Origin: Streptococcus sp. oral taxon 058 str. F0407 | GTDB lineage: Bacteria; Bacillota; Bacilli; Lactobacillales; Streptococcaceae | Direction of reading: 5' to 3' | Assembly: GCF_000235485.1 (NCBI RefSeq) | Contig: NZ_JH378879.1 | Coordinates: 33,715-97,714, forward strand | DNA: 64,000 bases | The notes under the pieces: generated by a model | Databases searched by the model: none | Told to the model about the DNA's origin: nothing | The model's input: only the letters and a program-made list of their open reading frames with translations | Program-made: the position numbers and the translations under genes | Shown: positions 28,515 through 38,210 of the stretch, one piece after another | How the letters are laid out: each line of letters starts with the position of its first letter | How positions within the stretch are numbered: position 1 is the stretch's first letter

Positions 28515-28925
28515 TTAAGCGTTTCTAATAGTTTCAGCGACTTGGGCAAGTTTGTCAAAGTCAGGTTCGTGGGCAATAAAGTCAATCTTGAGGTCATCTT
28601 CTGCACCGTAGCGAGGTACGAGGTGCACATGGGTATGAAAGACAGTTTGACCAGCGACTTCCTCACAGTTGGCAATGATATTCATGCCAGCAGCCTTGGT
28701 AGCCTTCATAACTTTTTGAGCCACTGTTGGCACTTGGGCAAAGAGTTGGCTAGCGCTCGCAGCATCCATCTCCAAAAGATTGCGGTAGTGCTCTTTTGGT
28801 ACGACCAAGGTGTGTCCAGGCGTTACTTGAGAGATATCAAGAAAGGCAAGAACCTGCTCATCCTCGTATACTTTTGAAGCAGGAATCTCCCCTGCGATGA
28901 TCTTACAAAAAATGCAATCTGACAT
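28515..28925 (-). CDS. HIT family nucleotide-binding protein
   Basis: 136 residues from the ATG at 28,925 (MSDCIFCKII), with GAGGTGG about seven bases upstream; a GTG nine bases earlier is possible. HIT proteins of the Hint branch hydrolyse purine nucleoside phosphoramidates. The zinc-type N-terminal CxxC (CIFC) and the catalytic histidine triad HTHVHLVP (about residues 98-105) are intact, as are TPGHTLVVPKEH and IANCEEVAGQTVFH. It is divergent from ecsA, with overlapping promoters. Likely cytosolic housekeeping. Confidence 0.93.
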   Translation of the reverse strand: MSDCIFCKIIAGEIPASKVYEDEQVLAFLDISQVTPGHTLVVPKEHYRNLLEMDAASASQLFAQVPTVAQKVMKATKAAGMNIIANCEEVAGQTVFHTHVHLVPRYGAEDDLKIDFIAHEPDFDKLAQVAETIRNA

Positions 28926-28952
28926 AAAATCCACCTCTACTGTATTGAATTT

Positions 28953-28978
28953 TGATATAATATAGCTACATTATACCA
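28953..28978. promoter_or_regulatory. Divergent overlapping promoters for ecsAB and the HIT gene
   Basis: Plus strand: extended -10 TGATATAAT (28,953-28,961). Minus strand: TGGTATAAT (28,978-28,970). The two -10 boxes are eight bases apart and face outward-crossing directions, so the polymerases would compete. Confidence 0.6.
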
Positions 28979-28992
28979 GATTTGGAGAAAAT

Positions 28993-29724
28993 ATGTTAGA
29001 AATTAAAAACCTGACAGGAGGCTATGTTCATGTCCCTGTCTTGAAAGATGTGTCCTTTACAGTTGAAAGTGGGCAGTTGGTCGGGTTGATTGGTCTCAAC
29101 GGTGCTGGGAAATCAACGACAATCAATGAGATTATCGGTCTGTTGACACCTTACAGTGGGGAAATCAAGATTAATGGTCTCACCTTGCGAGAAGATGCGA
29201 CTAGCTACCGCAAGCAGATTGGCTACATCCCAGAGACGCCTAGCTTGTATGAAGAACTGACCCTCAGGGAGCATATCGAGACGGTTGCCATGGCTTATGG
29301 TATTGAGCAAAATATAGCTTTTGAGCGAGTAGAACCTTTGTTAAAGATGTTTCGTCTGGATCAAAAATTAGACTGGTTTCCTGTTCATTTCTCCAAAGGG
29401 ATGAAGCAGAAGGTCATGATTATCTGTGCCTTTGTGGTAGATCCTAGCCTCTTTATCGTGGATGAGCCTTTCCTTGGGCTCGATCCGCTGGCTATTTCTG
29501 ACTTGATTCAGCTTTTGGAAGTAGAAAAGCAAAAAGGCAAGTCCATTCTCATGAGTACCCACGTGCTGGACTCTGCGGAAAAAATGTGTGACGCCTTTGT
29601 TATCCTCCACAAGGGAGAAGTTCGGGCTCAGGGGAACCTCCAGCAACTCCGCGAGGCCTTTGACATGCCCGAGGCTAGCTTGAACGACATTTACTTGGCT
29701 CTAACCAAAGAGGAGGGCCTATGA
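28993..29724 (+). CDS. ecsA: ABC transporter ATP-binding protein EcsA
   Basis: 243 residues. Nucleotide-binding subunit with Walker A GLNGAGKST (about residue 36), Q-loop (IGYIPETPSLYEELT), signature FSKGMKQKV, Walker B LFIVDEPFLGLDP and H-loop STHVLD. The EcsA assignment rests on the adjacent EcsB-type permease and the short N-terminus MLEIKNLTGGYVHVPVL. EcsAB in Firmicutes affects protein secretion, regulated membrane proteolysis and competence; the substrate is uncertain, with export of lipidic or peptide molecules suggested. The ATG is preceded by TTTGGAGAAA, and the stop overlaps ecsB by ATGA. Confidence 0.9.
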   Translation: MLEIKNLTGGYVHVPVLKDVSFTVESGQLVGLIGLNGAGKSTTINEIIGLLTPYSGEIKINGLTLREDATSYRKQIGYIPETPSLYEELTLREHIETVAMAYGIEQNIAFERVEPLLKMFRLDQKLDWFPVHFSKGMKQKVMIICAFVVDPSLFIVDEPFLGLDPLAISDLIQLLEVEKQKGKSILMSTHVLDSAEKMCDAFVILHKGEVRAQGNLQQLREAFDMPEASLNDIYLALTKEEGL

Positions 29725-30770
29725 AAGACTTGTTTCTAAAGCGAAAGCAGGCTTTTCGTAAGGAGTGTGTCGGTTATCTGCGCTATGTTCTCAATGACCA
29801 CTTTGTCTTGTTCCTGCTGGTTCTCATCGGTTTTCTAGCCTATCAGTACAGTCAACTCTTGCAAGATTTCCCTGAAAATCATTGGCCCATCCTCTTGTGT
29901 TTGGGAATTGTATCTGCCTTGCTTTTGGCTTGGGGAGGAATCGCGACCTACATAGCAGCACCTGACAAGCTATTTCTTTTAGTCAGTGAAGAGGAGGTCA
30001 AGTTGTACCTCAAAGGGCAGACGTCTCGTTCATTGGTTTTCTGGACAATTGTTCAAACCCTCTTTTTACTCTTGTTTGCGCCTTTGTTTTTAGCCATGGG
30101 CTATGGCTTGTCAGTCTTTCTCGTCTATGTGCTTTTATTGGGGATTGGGAAATACCTCCTCTTTCGCCACAAAGCCAGCAAATTTTTCACTGAAACTGGG
30201 CTGGACTGGGACTATGTCATTGCCCAAGAAAGCAAGCGCAAGCAAGTCTTGCTTCGTTTCTTTGCTCTCTTTACTCAGGTCAAGGGCGTTTCAAACAGTG
30301 TCAAGCGTCGCGCTTATCTGGATTTCATCCTAAAGACTGTTCAAAAGGTGCCAGGGAAGATCTGGCAAAACCTCTATCTTCGCTCTTATCTGCGAAATGG
30401 AGACCTCTTTGCCCTCAGTCTCCGCCTCTTACTCCTATCCTTGTTAGCTGAGATCTTTATCGAGCAGTCTTGGATTGCGACGGCAGTGGTGGTTTTGTTT
30501 AACTATCTCTTGCTCTTTCAGTTATTTGCCCTCTATCATGCCTTTGATTACCAATACTTGACCCAGCTCTTTCCTTTAGAAAAGGGTGAAAAAGAGAAGG
30601 GCTTGAAACAGATTGTGTTCGGTGTGGGAAGTGTAGTTCTTTTGTTGGAATTGCTGGCCGGAGTAGTAGTTTTTCAAGAAAAAATAGCCTTGTTGGTTCT
30701 TGTAGGAGCAAGTCTCTTCCTACAATTGTTTTATTTACCTTACCAAGTGAAAAGATTGGTTGACGAATAG
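29721..30770 (+). CDS. ecsB: EcsB-type ABC transporter permease
   Basis: 349 residues with about eight hydrophobic segments in two clusters (roughly 28-80, 104-150, and 230-340) separated by a basic cytosolic loop (KRKQVLLRFFALFTQVKGVSNSVKRRAY) that is characteristic of EcsB. It overlaps ecsA by ATGA and is the transmembrane half of that exporter. The promoter of ccrZ begins inside its last codons. EcsB proteins diverge strongly in sequence; the call depends on length, topology and pairing with EcsA. Confidence 0.88.
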   Translation: MKDLFLKRKQAFRKECVGYLRYVLNDHFVLFLLVLIGFLAYQYSQLLQDFPENHWPILLCLGIVSALLLAWGGIATYIAAPDKLFLLVSEEEVKLYLKGQTSRSLVFWTIVQTLFLLLFAPLFLAMGYGLSVFLVYVLLLGIGKYLLFRHKASKFFTETGLDWDYVIAQESKRKQVLLRFFALFTQVKGVSNSVKRRAYLDFILKTVQKVPGKIWQNLYLRSYLRNGDLFALSLRLLLLSLLAEIFIEQSWIATAVVVLFNYLLLFQLFALYHAFDYQYLTQLFPLEKGEKEKGLKQIVFGVGSVVLLLELLAGVVVFQEKIALLVLVGASLFLQLFYLPYQVKRLVDE

Positions 30771-30788
30771 ACCAAAAACTAGTAGAAT
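30760..30788 (+). promoter_or_regulatory. Promoter of ccrZ
   Basis: TTGACG (30,760-30,765), 17-nt spacer, TAGAAT (30,783-30,788), overlapping the 3' end of ecsB. Confidence 0.75.
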
Positions 30789-30817
30789 AGTAAGGAAACT
30801 TTATACGGAGGAAAGAA

Positions 30818-31612
30818 ATGGACTTGGGTGATAATGAGCTAACGCTGACCCCTATACCTGGGAAGAGCGGCAAGGCTTATATGGGAAGCTACCCTGATGG
30901 GAAGCGCGTCTTTGTAAAAATGAACACCTCTCCAATCCTACCTGGCCTAGCCAGAGAACAAATCGCTCCTCAATTACTATGGACTCGTCGTTTAGCGGAC
31001 GGTCGTGATATGTGTGCCCAAGAATGGTTGACGGGCAAAATATTGACCCCGCACGACATGAATCGCAAGCAGATCATCAATATCTTGACTCGTCTTCACC
31101 GCTCACGTCCCTTGATGAAGCAGTTGAGCCGTTTGGGATATACCATGGAGACGCCAGTAGACTTGTTGCAGTCTTGGAGGCAAGAAGCACCTGAAGTCTT
31201 GAAACGACATCAGTACTTAAATTCGGTGATTGATGATTTGCGCAGAACGGTTCCAGGCTTTAGAGAAGATTATGCAACGATTGTGCATGGGGACCTTCGC
31301 CATAGTAATTGGATTGAGACAGAGAGTGGTCTTGTTTATCTAGTGGATTGGGATTCGGTTCGTCTGACGGATCGTATGTTTGATGTGGCGCATTTGCTAT
31401 GCCACTATATTCCAGATCATCAGTGGCGTCAATGGTTGAGAGACTACGGCTATAAGTACAATCAGACAGTTCTGGAAAAATTGTATTGGTACGGCCAGTA
31501 TTCTTACTTGAGTCAGATTACCAAATACTTTGTAAATCAAGATTTAGATAATGTAAACCGGGAGATTTATGCCTTGCGTGTCTTCCGTGACAAGTATGGA
31601 AAGAAGAGATGA
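30818..31612 (+). CDS. ccrZ: Cell-cycle regulator CcrZ, aminoglycoside-phosphotransferase fold
   Basis: 264 residues. CcrZ of S. pneumoniae is a septal protein that couples cell division to DnaA-driven replication initiation and acts as a nucleoside/ribose-type kinase in homologues. Kinase-like features: [21 protein letters not shown] (glycine-rich loop and lysine), the Brenner motif HGDLRHSNW (about residue 157) with the catalytic Asp, and the metal-binding VDWDSVRL. The identification rests on these motifs plus the conserved ccrZ-trmB pair. The stop overlaps trmB by ATGA. CGGAGGAAAG supports the start. Confidence 0.9.
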   Translation: MDLGDNELTLTPIPGKSGKAYMGSYPDGKRVFVKMNTSPILPGLAREQIAPQLLWTRRLADGRDMCAQEWLTGKILTPHDMNRKQIINILTRLHRSRPLMKQLSRLGYTMETPVDLLQSWRQEAPEVLKRHQYLNSVIDDLRRTVPGFREDYATIVHGDLRHSNWIETESGLVYLVDWDSVRLTDRMFDVAHLLCHYIPDHQWRQWLRDYGYKYNQTVLEKLYWYGQYSYLSQITKYFVNQDLDNVNREIYALRVFRDKYGKKR

Positions 31613-32244
31613 GAGTTAGAAATCGTAAAGGGGCGACAGAGTTACTAGAGGCTAATCCCCAGTATGTTGTCCTCAATCCCTGGGAAGCTAAAGGGAAATG
31701 GCGAGACTTGTTTGGAAATGATAACCCGATTCATGTTGAAGTCGGAAGTGGCAAAGGAGCCTTCGTATCTGGTATGGCCAAACAAAACCCTGACATCAAC
31801 TACATTGGGATTGACATCCAAAAGTCGGTATTGAGTTATGCCTTGGACAAAGTGCTTGAAGTTGGAGTGCCCAATATCAAGTTGTTGTGGGTAGATGGTT
31901 CGGATTTGACAGACTACTTTGAAGACGGTGAGATTGGTCGTCTCTACCTAAACTTTTCTGATCCTTGGCCTAAAAAACGCCATGAAAAACGTCGTTTGAC
32001 CTACAAGAGTTTCTTGGATACCTTCAAGCGCATCTTGCCTGAGAATGGGGAAATCCATTTCAAGACAGACAATCGTGGCTTGTTTGAGTACAGCCTGGTG
32101 AGTTTTTCTCAGTACGGCATGAAACTGAACGGAGTTTGGTTGGACTTACATGCCAGTGATTTTGAAGGCAATGTCATGACGGAATATGAGCAAAAATTCT
32201 CCAACAAGGGTCAAGTGATCTACCGAGTTGAGGCAGAATTTTAA
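31609..32244 (+). CDS. trmB: tRNA (guanine-N7)-methyltransferase
   Basis: 211 residues. Installs m7G46 in the tRNA variable loop using S-adenosylmethionine. Motifs: [16 protein letters not shown] (SAM site), [30 protein letters not shown] (the family signature) and [16 protein letters not shown] near the C-terminus completes the substrate site. Translationally coupled to ccrZ. Confidence 0.97.
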   Translation: MRVRNRKGATELLEANPQYVVLNPWEAKGKWRDLFGNDNPIHVEVGSGKGAFVSGMAKQNPDINYIGIDIQKSVLSYALDKVLEVGVPNIKLLWVDGSDLTDYFEDGEIGRLYLNFSDPWPKKRHEKRRLTYKSFLDTFKRILPENGEIHFKTDNRGLFEYSLVSFSQYGMKLNGVWLDLHASDFEGNVMTEYEQKFSNKGQVIYRVEAEF

Positions 32245-32281
32245 GAAATAGCTTAAAAACTAGCCGTTTGAGTGCTTATAC

Positions 32282-32310
32282 TTTACATAAATTAACAAAC
32301 GTGCTATACT
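32282..32310 (+). promoter_or_regulatory. Promoter of the rimP-nusA-infB operon
   Basis: TTTACA (32,282-32,287), 17-nt spacer, extended -10 TGCTATACT (32,302-32,310). The start site would be about 32,317. Confidence 0.8.
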
Positions 32311-32331
32311 GATAGTTAGAATATGAGAAAG

Positions 32332-32357
32332 AGAGGCGGGGAAATATCTTCGCCTCT
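32332..32357 (+). promoter_or_regulatory. Leader hairpin upstream of rimP
   Basis: AGAGGCG pairs with CGCCTCT across a 12-nt loop in the short leader, directly before the Shine-Dalgarno. No U-tract follows, so a role in translation or mRNA stability is more likely than termination. Confidence 0.5.
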
Positions 32358-32370
32358 TGCTTATGAGGAG

Positions 32371-32850
32371 GTGGACGCAATCGCAACAATCGTAGAATTA
32401 GTCAGAGAAGTTGTAGAACCTGTCATCCAAGCACCTTTTGAACTCGTGGATATCGAGTATGGAAAGATTGGCAGTGACATGATTCTCAGTATTTTTGTAG
32501 ATAAACCTGAAGGAATTACCTTGAACGATACGGCAGACCTGACAGAAATAATCAGTCCTGTCCTAGACACCATCAAGCCTGATCCCTTCCCAGAACAATA
32601 TTTTCTAGAAATCACCAGTCCAGGCTTGGAACGTCCTTTGAAAACCAAGGATGCAGTCGCTGGAGTAGTTGGAAAATACATCCATGTCGGGCTCTACCAA
32701 GCTATCGATAAGCAAAAAGTCTTTGAAGGAACCTTGGTATCCTTTGAAGAGGATGAGTTGACTATGGAGTATATGGACAAAACGCGTAAGAAAACCGTCC
32801 AAATTCCATACAGTTTAGTATCAAAAGCACGTTTAGCAGTAAAACTATAG
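32371..32850 (+). CDS. rimP: Ribosome maturation factor RimP
   Basis: 159 residues from GTG at 32,371, the start that yields the streptococcal [12 protein letters not shown]-terminus. RimP assists 30S subunit assembly at the S12 stage. Motifs: [52 protein letters not shown], and the C-terminal SH3-like barrel ending in [12 protein letters not shown]. The start is odd: GAGGAGG runs straight into the GTG with no spacer. An ATG at 32,323 lacks a Shine-Dalgarno and would translate the hairpin, while an in-frame ATC at 32,380 has ideal spacing. First gene of the nusA-infB operon. Confidence 0.93.
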   Translation: MDAIATIVELVREVVEPVIQAPFELVDIEYGKIGSDMILSIFVDKPEGITLNDTADLTEIISPVLDTIKPDPFPEQYFLEITSPGLERPLKTKDAVAGVVGKYIHVGLYQAIDKQKVFEGTLVSFEEDELTMEYMDKTRKKTVQIPYSLVSKARLAVKL

Positions 32851-32892
32851 AAAAGAAAGGATAGCTTTTGAGGATTCAAAAGCAAAGAAAAC

Positions 32893-34029
32893 ATGAGTAA
32901 AGAAATGCTAGAGGCCTTCCGCATTTTGGAAGAAGACAAGGGAATCAAAAAAGAAGACATCATCGACGCAGTAGTAGAGTCGCTTCGTTCCGCTTATCGT
33001 AGACGCTATGGTCAGTCAGATAGCGTAGCTATTGACTTCAACGAAAAAACAGGTGACTTTACAGTTTATACTGTCCGTGAAGTGGTTGATGAAGTATTTG
33101 ATAGCCGTTTGGAAATCAGCTTGAAAGATGCTCTTGCCATTAATTCAGCCTATGAGCTTGGAGACAAGATTAAGTTTGAAGAAGCACCAGCTGAGTTTGG
33201 TCGTGTAGCAGCCCAGTCTGCTAAACAAACCATTATGGAAAAAATGCGCAAGCAAACACGTGCCATCACTTACAATACTTACAAAGAACATGAACAAGAA
33301 ATCATGTCTGGTACAGTAGAACGTTTTGACAACCGTTTCATCTATGTCAATCTTGGCAGCATCGAAGCTCAATTGTCAAAACAAGACCAAATCCCTGGAG
33401 AAGTCTTTGCTTCCCACGACCGTATCGAAGTCTACGTTTACAAGGTTGAAGACAACCCTCGTGGCGTCAACGTCTTTGTTAGCCGTAGCCATCCAGAAAT
33501 GATCAAACGCTTGATGGAGCAAGAAATTCCAGAAGTTTACGATGGAACTGTTGAAATCATGAGCGTAGCCCGTGAAGCAGGTGACCGTACTAAGGTTGCT
33601 GTTCGTAGCCACAATCCAAACGTGGACGCTATCGGGACAATCGTTGGGCGTGGTGGTGCTAATATCAAGAAAATCACCAGCAAGTTCCACCCAGCTCGCT
33701 ATGACGCCAAGAGCGACCGTATGATTCCTGTAGAAGAAAACATCGACGTTATCGAGTGGGTAGCAGATCCAGCTGAGTTTATCTACAATGCCATCGCACC
33801 TGCAGAGGTTGACCAAGTTATCTTTGATGAAAACGACAGCAAACGTGCCTTGGTCGTTGTACCTGATAACAAGCTTTCTCTTGCCATCGGTCGTCGTGGA
33901 CAAAACGTTCGCTTGGCAGCTCACTTGACGGGTTACCGTATCGATATCAAGTCTGCCAGTGAGTTTGAAGCTATGGAAGAAGCAGGTCAAGTTGATTACG
34001 CAGTTGCGGATGAATTGATCGAAGAATAA
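32893..34029 (+). CDS. nusA: Transcription termination/antitermination factor NusA
   Basis: 378 residues, the short Firmicute form without the acidic C-terminal repeats. N-terminal RNA-polymerase-binding domain (residues 1-125, MSKEMLEAFRILEEDKGIKKEDI), S1 domain (about 130-200, GTVERFDNRFIYVNLG), and KH1/KH2 domains (IVGRGGANIKKIT and LAIGRRGQNVRLAAHLTGYRID) are all present. It modulates pausing and intrinsic termination. It follows rimP by 42 nt in the conserved operon; GAAAGGA lies before the start. Confidence 0.97.
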   Translation: MSKEMLEAFRILEEDKGIKKEDIIDAVVESLRSAYRRRYGQSDSVAIDFNEKTGDFTVYTVREVVDEVFDSRLEISLKDALAINSAYELGDKIKFEEAPAEFGRVAAQSAKQTIMEKMRKQTRAITYNTYKEHEQEIMSGTVERFDNRFIYVNLGSIEAQLSKQDQIPGEVFASHDRIEVYVYKVEDNPRGVNVFVSRSHPEMIKRLMEQEIPEVYDGTVEIMSVAREAGDRTKVAVRSHNPNVDAIGTIVGRGGANIKKITSKFHPARYDAKSDRMIPVEENIDVIEWVADPAEFIYNAIAPAEVDQVIFDENDSKRALVVVPDNKLSLAIGRRGQNVRLAAHLTGYRIDIKSASEFEAMEEAGQVDYAVADELIEE

Positions 34030-34050
34030 AAGCTGCTAGGGGAGGGAAAG

Positions 34051-34344
34051 ATGAAAACAAGAAAAATCCCTTTGCGCAAGTCTGTTGTATCCAACGAAGT
34101 GATTGACAAGCGTGATTTGCTGCGTATTGTCAAGAACAAAGAAGGACAGGTCTTTATCGATCCGACAGGCAAGGCCAATGGCCGCGGCGCTTATATCAAG
34201 CTAGACAATGCAGAAGCCCTAGAGGCCAAAAGGAAGAAAGTCTTTAACCGTAGCTTTAACATGGAAGTTGAAGAAAGCTTTTATGACGAGTTGATCGCTT
34301 ATGTTGATCACAAAGTAAAAAGAAGAGAGTTAGGACTTGAATAA
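34051..34344 (+). CDS. rnpM: RNase P modulator RnpM (YlxR)
   Basis: 97 residues. RnpM (formerly YlxR) binds the RNase P RNA and tunes its activity in Bacillus. The YlxR signature is visible: KIPLRKSVVSNEVIDKRDLLRIV, DPTGKANGRGAYI, and the helix FNRSFNMEVEESFYDELIAYV. The usual N-terminal C-x-x-C (RxCxxC) motif of many relatives is absent here, as in other streptococci. GGGGAGGG supports the start. Its last 8 nt overlap ylxQ. Confidence 0.92.
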   Translation: MKTRKIPLRKSVVSNEVIDKRDLLRIVKNKEGQVFIDPTGKANGRGAYIKLDNAEALEAKRKKVFNRSFNMEVEESFYDELIAYVDHKVKRRELGLE

Positions 34345-34636
34345 GCAAAAGATAAGCAATCTCTTGGGTCTTGCTCAACGAGCAGGTAGGATCATATCGG
34401 GTGAGGAATTGGTGGTCAAGGCTATCCAAGACCAGAAAGCCAAGCTAGTCTTTCTAGCTCATGATGCTGGTCCCAATCTAACCAAGAAGATTCAAGATAA
34501 AAGTGACTATTATCAAGTAGAAGTTATAACCGTGTTTTCAACACTGGAATTAAGCATAGCAGTCGGAAAATCTAGAAAGGTTTTGGCTGTGACAGATGCT
34601 GGATTTACAAAGAAAATGAGGTCTCTTATGGAATAG
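34337..34636 (+). CDS. ylxQ: L7Ae-type ribosomal RNA-binding protein YlxQ
   Basis: 99 residues, TTG start overlapping rnpM. A small L7Ae/L30e/S12e/Gadd45 fold protein binding kink-turn RNA; its exact target in Firmicutes is unsettled. Typical positions: [43 protein letters not shown] and [28 protein letters not shown] acts as ribosome site. It is an invariant member of the nusA-infB operon. Confidence 0.92.
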   Translation: MNKQKISNLLGLAQRAGRIISGEELVVKAIQDQKAKLVFLAHDAGPNLTKKIQDKSDYYQVEVITVFSTLELSIAVGKSRKVLAVTDAGFTKKMRSLME

Positions 34637-34652
34637 AAGAGGAGGACATGAT

Positions 34653-37403
34653 TTGTCTAAGAAAAGATTGTACGAAATCGCAAAAGAACTTGGAAAAGAA
34701 AGTAAAGAAGTTGTAGCGCGTGCAAAAGAGTTGGGCTTGGATGTAAAAAGCCACTCATCGAGCGTGGAAGCTGCCGCTGCTGAACAAATCGCAGCTAGCT
34801 TTAAACCTGCACCTGTTCCTAAGGCAGAAGCAAAACCTGCAGCACCAAAAGCAAGTGTAGAAAAGAAAGCAGAAAAACCTGTTTCAGCTAAATCAGTTGT
34901 CACTAAGGAAGAAAAAGTAGTGGCTGCAAGACCGCAGAGCCGAAATTTCAAGGCGGAGCGTGAGGCACGTGCAAAAGAGCAGGCAGAGCGACGAAAACAA
35001 AACAAGGGCAATAACCGTGACCAACAACAAAACGGTAACCGTCCGAAAAACGACGGGCGTAATGGTGGCAAACCTGGTCAAGGAAACCGCGACAATCGCC
35101 GATTTAATGACCAAGGGAAAAAACCACAAGGTCAAGGTAATCGTGGCAATGATCGCCGTCAGCAACAAGACTTCCAGCCAAAACCAGCTGGACCACGTGT
35201 TGACTTTAAAGCCCGTGCAGCAGCCCTAAAAGCAGAGCAAAATGCAGAGTACGCACGCTCAAGCGAGGAGCGCTTCAAACAATCGCAAGCTGCCAAAGAA
35301 GCCTTGGCTCAAGCTAATAAACGCAAGGAGCCTGAGGAAATCTTTGAGGAAGCTGCTAAGTTAGCTGAACAAACGCAGCCAGCCGTAGCAGTAGCTCCTG
35401 TGGCTAAAGAAGCGCCAGTGGATACACGTCGTAAAAAACAAGCTCGACCAGACAAAGAACGTGACGATTATGATCACGAAGAAGATGGTCCTAGAAAACA
35501 ACAAAAGAATCGAAGTAGTCAGAATCAAGTGAGAAATCAAAGAAATAGTAACTGGAATAACAACAAAAAGAATAAAAAAGGCAACAAGCAAAATAACCGC
35601 AATCAGGCTCCAAAACCTGTTACAGAGCGTAAGTTCCATGAATTGCCAACAGAATTTGAATATACAGATGGTATGACCGTTGCGGAAATCGCAAAACGTA
35701 TCAAACGTGAACCAGCTGAAATCGTTAAGAAACTCTTTATGATGGGGGTTATGGCCACACAAAATCAATCTTTGGATGGTGACACCATTGAACTCCTATT
35801 GGTAGATTATGGTATCGAAGCCAAACAAAAGGTTGAAGTGGACAACGCGGATATCGAGCGTTTCTTCGTCGAAGATGGTTATCTCAATGAAGATGAATTG
35901 GTTGAGCGTCCACCAGTTGTGACGATCATGGGGCACGTTGACCATGGTAAAACAACCCTTCTAGATACCCTTCGTAACTCTCGTGTTGCGACAGGAGAGG
36001 CAGGTGGTATCACTCAGCATATCGGTGCCTACCAAATCGTGGAAAATGGCAAGAAGATTACCTTCCTTGATACACCAGGACACGCAGCCTTTACATCGAT
36101 GCGTGCACGTGGTGCATCTGTTACCGATATCACCATCTTGGTCGTAGCGGCAGATGACGGTGTTATGCCTCAGACTATCGAAGCCATCAACCACTCAAAA
36201 GCAGCCAACGTCCCAATCATCGTAGCCATCAACAAGATTGATAAACCAGGTGCCAATCCAGAACGTGTTATCGGTGAATTGGCAGAGCATGGTGTCATGT
36301 CAACAGCTTGGGGTGGGGATTCTGAATTTGTTGAAATCTCAGCCAAATTCAACCAAAACATCGATGAACTCTTGGAAACAGTCCTTCTTGTGGCTGAAAT
36401 CCAAGAACTCAAGGCAGACCCAACAGTGCGTGCTATCGGTACGGTTATCGAAGCTCGTTTGGATAAAGGGAAAGGTGCGGTCGCAACCCTTCTTGTCCAA
36501 CAAGGTACTCTGAATGTACAAGACCCTATCGTTGTCGGAAATACCTTCGGTCGTGTCCGTGCTATGACCAATGACCTTGGTCGTCGTGTCAAGGTTGCAG
36601 GCCCATCAACACCAGTTTCTATCACAGGTTTGAACGAAGCGCCGATGGCGGGTGACCACTTTGCCGTTTACGAAGATGAAAAATCTGCGCGTGCAGCAGG
36701 TGAAGAACGTGCTAAACGTGCCCTTATGAAACAACGTCAAGCTACCCAACGTGTCAGCCTTGAAAACCTCTTTGATACGCTTAAAGCTGGTGAACTCAAG
36801 TCAGTCAACGTCATCATCAAAGCCGACGTACAGGGTTCTGTTGAAGCCCTTTCTGCCTCACTTCAAAAGATCGACGTGGAAGGTGTTAAAGTTACCATCG
36901 TCCACTCAGCGGTCGGTGCTATCAATGAATCTGATGTGACTCTTGCGGAAGCTTCAAATGCCTTTATCGTAGGTTTCAATGTACGCCCTACACCACAAGC
37001 TCGTCAACAAGCAGAAGCAGACGATGTAGAAATCCGTCTCCACAGCATTATCTACAAGGTTATCGAAGAGATGGAAGAAGCCATGAAAGGGATGTTGGAT
37101 CCAGAATTCGAAGAAAAAGTTATCGGTGAAGCGGTTATTCGTGAAACCTTCAAGGTATCTAAAGTGGGAACCATCGGTGGATTCATGGTTACGAGTGGTA
37201 AGGTTACCCGTGACTCTAAAGTCCGTGTCATCCGTGACGGTGTCGTTATCTATGACGGTCAACTCGCAAGCTTGAAACACTACAAAGACGACGTCAAAGA
37301 AGTTACAAACGGTCGTGAAGGTGGATTGATGATTGAGGGCTACAATGATATCAAGATGGATGATGTCATTGAGGCCTACGTCATGGAAGAAATCAAGAGA
37401 TAA
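34653..37403 (+). CDS. infB: Translation initiation factor IF-2
   Basis: 916 residues from TTG at 34,653 ([20 protein letters not shown]), with GAGGAGG eight bases upstream. GTPase that recruits fMet-tRNA to the 30S subunit. Order: IF2N domain (1-50), a long Lys/Arg/Asn/Gln-rich disordered linker (to about 320), a second IF2N-like helix, then the G domain with [41 protein letters not shown] and SAKFNQN, followed by domains II-IV. The linker is strongly biased to Asn and Gln around residues 110-330. A repeat element and terminator separate it from rbfA. Confidence 0.97.
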   Translation: MSKKRLYEIAKELGKESKEVVARAKELGLDVKSHSSSVEAAAAEQIAASFKPAPVPKAEAKPAAPKASVEKKAEKPVSAKSVVTKEEKVVAARPQSRNFKAEREARAKEQAERRKQNKGNNRDQQQNGNRPKNDGRNGGKPGQGNRDNRRFNDQGKKPQGQGNRGNDRRQQQDFQPKPAGPRVDFKARAAALKAEQNAEYARSSEERFKQSQAAKEALAQANKRKEPEEIFEEAAKLAEQTQPAVAVAPVAKEAPVDTRRKKQARPDKERDDYDHEEDGPRKQQKNRSSQNQVRNQRNSNWNNNKKNKKGNKQNNRNQAPKPVTERKFHELPTEFEYTDGMTVAEIAKRIKREPAEIVKKLFMMGVMATQNQSLDGDTIELLLVDYGIEAKQKVEVDNADIERFFVEDGYLNEDELVERPPVVTIMGHVDHGKTTLLDTLRNSRVATGEAGGITQHIGAYQIVENGKKITFLDTPGHAAFTSMRARGASVTDITILVVAADDGVMPQTIEAINHSKAANVPIIVAINKIDKPGANPERVIGELAEHGVMSTAWGGDSEFVEISAKFNQNIDELLETVLLVAEIQELKADPTVRAIGTVIEARLDKGKGAVATLLVQQGTLNVQDPIVVGNTFGRVRAMTNDLGRRVKVAGPSTPVSITGLNEAPMAGDHFAVYEDEKSARAAGEERAKRALMKQRQATQRVSLENLFDTLKAGELKSVNVIIKADVQGSVEALSASLQKIDVEGVKVTIVHSAVGAINESDVTLAEASNAFIVGFNVRPTPQARQQAEADDVEIRLHSIIYKVIEEMEEAMKGMLDPEFEEKVIGEAVIRETFKVSKVGTIGGFMVTSGKVTRDSKVRVIRDGVVIYDGQLASLKHYKDDVKEVTNGREGGLMIEGYNDIKMDDVIEAYVMEEIKR

Positions 37404-37414
37404 GATTTTTGCTC

Positions 37415-37540
37415 CTTTCTGAGGTGGTGAGGGACGCAAGCAAACCGATGGTTTCATTGCTTATTTTTGAGCCTAAGGTCTCAAAAATCCCCTGTGATGG
37501 GACTGATAAATCAGTTCCATCACTTTCACCACAGCGAAAG
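37415..37540. repeat. 126-bp inverted-repeat element between infB and rbfA, relative of the grpE-dnaK element
   Basis: Bounded by CTTTC...GTGGTGA and TCACCAC...GAAAG. The centre carries TTTTTGAG-cctaagg-TCTCAAAAA, whose core GAGCCTAAGGTCTC is the exact reverse complement of the core of the element at 23,083. Stem sequences differ in a compensated way, so pairing is kept. Another perfect 12-bp inverted repeat, TTTCAAATTGAA / TTCAATTTGAAA, follows at 37,551-37,580. Confidence 0.55.
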
Positions 37541-37603
37541 AAGCGGGTGGTTTCAAATTGAACTTTGTTTCAATTTGAAATGAAAATCAATAAGCTTAAA
37601 AAT

Positions 37604-37628
37604 AGCTAGGTCTGCTGGCCTAGCTTTT
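37604..37628 (+). terminator. Terminator between infB and rbfA
   Basis: AGCTAGG, 8-nt loop, CCTAGCTTTT; a short U-tract, so read-through into rbfA is plausible. Confidence 0.55.
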
Positions 37629-37657
37629 GGTTCATTATAAAAGTGAAAGGAAGAAAC

Positions 37658-38008
37658 ATGGCAAATCATTTCCGTACGGATCGTGTGGGCATGGAAATCA
37701 AGCGCGAAGTCAATGAGATTTTACAAAAGAAAGTCCGTGATCCGCGTGTCCAAGGCGTGACCATCACAGATGTTCAGATGCTGGGTGATCTGTCCGTTGC
37801 CAAGGTTTACTACACCATTTTGAGTAACCTTGCTTCGGATAACCAGAAGGCTCAGATCGGGCTTGAAAAAGCAACTGGTACCATCAAACGTGAACTTGGT
37901 CGCAATTTGAAATTGTACAAAATTCCAGATTTGTCCTTCGTCAAAGACGAATCCATCGAATATGGAAACAAGATTGACGAAATGCTACGCAATCTGGATA
38001 AAAACTAA
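37658..38008 (+). CDS. rbfA: Ribosome-binding factor A
   Basis: 116 residues from the ATG at 37,658; GAAAGGAAG lies upstream, and an ATG five codons earlier is inside that ribosome site. RbfA is a KH-fold factor that matures 16S rRNA helix 1 in the 30S subunit and matters in the cold. Motifs: [43 protein letters not shown] with the type-II KH AxG kink region, and [19 protein letters not shown]. Last gene of the operon, followed directly by a BOX element. Confidence 0.96.
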   Translation: MANHFRTDRVGMEIKREVNEILQKKVRDPRVQGVTITDVQMLGDLSVAKVYYTILSNLASDNQKAQIGLEKATGTIKRELGRNLKLYKIPDLSFVKDESIEYGNKIDEMLRNLDKN

Positions 38009-38111
38009 TACTCTTCGAAAATCTCTTCAAACCATGTCAGCGTCGCCTTACCGTACTCAAGTACAGCCTGCGGCTAGCTTCCTGGTTTGCTCTTTGATTT
38101 TCATTGAGTAT
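38009..38111. repeat. BOX element, boxA joined to boxC without boxB
   Basis: The left part (TACTCTTCGAAAATCTCTTC, then the CGTCAGCGTCGCCTT block) matches boxA, to which the BOX-PCR primer A1R is complementary. The right part (CCTGCGGCTAGCTTCCTGGT, ending GATTTTCATTGAGTAT) matches boxC. The ATACTC/GAGTAT ends form the terminal inverted repeat. No boxB unit lies between them. Typical of S. pneumoniae and close relatives. Confidence 0.85.
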
Positions 38112-38113
38112 AA

Positions 38114-38138
38114 GAAAGAGGGGGTGACCCTCTTTTTT
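38114..38138 (+). terminator. Terminator after rbfA and BOX
   Basis: AAAGAGGG-ggtga-CCCTCTTT followed by a T-run. Confidence 0.85.
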
Positions 38139-38159
38139 TGTGTGCGCCAGTCCTCCTTG

Positions 38160-38168
38160 TGGTATAAT
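38160..38168 (+). promoter_or_regulatory. Extended -10 promoter of the DUF1858-DUF438 genes
   Basis: TGGTATAAT, about 43 nt before the start at 38,211. Confidence 0.6.
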
Positions 38169-38210
38169 ATAAGCAGAAAAATCATTTTAAAACATACAAT
38201 GGAGGTCGTC

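Noticed and set aside
37962..38210. Long frame joining the BOX repeat to the DUF1858 gene
   Set aside because: It translates repeat DNA, a terminator and a promoter; the DUF1858 domain starts at the ATG 38,211 after GGAGG.
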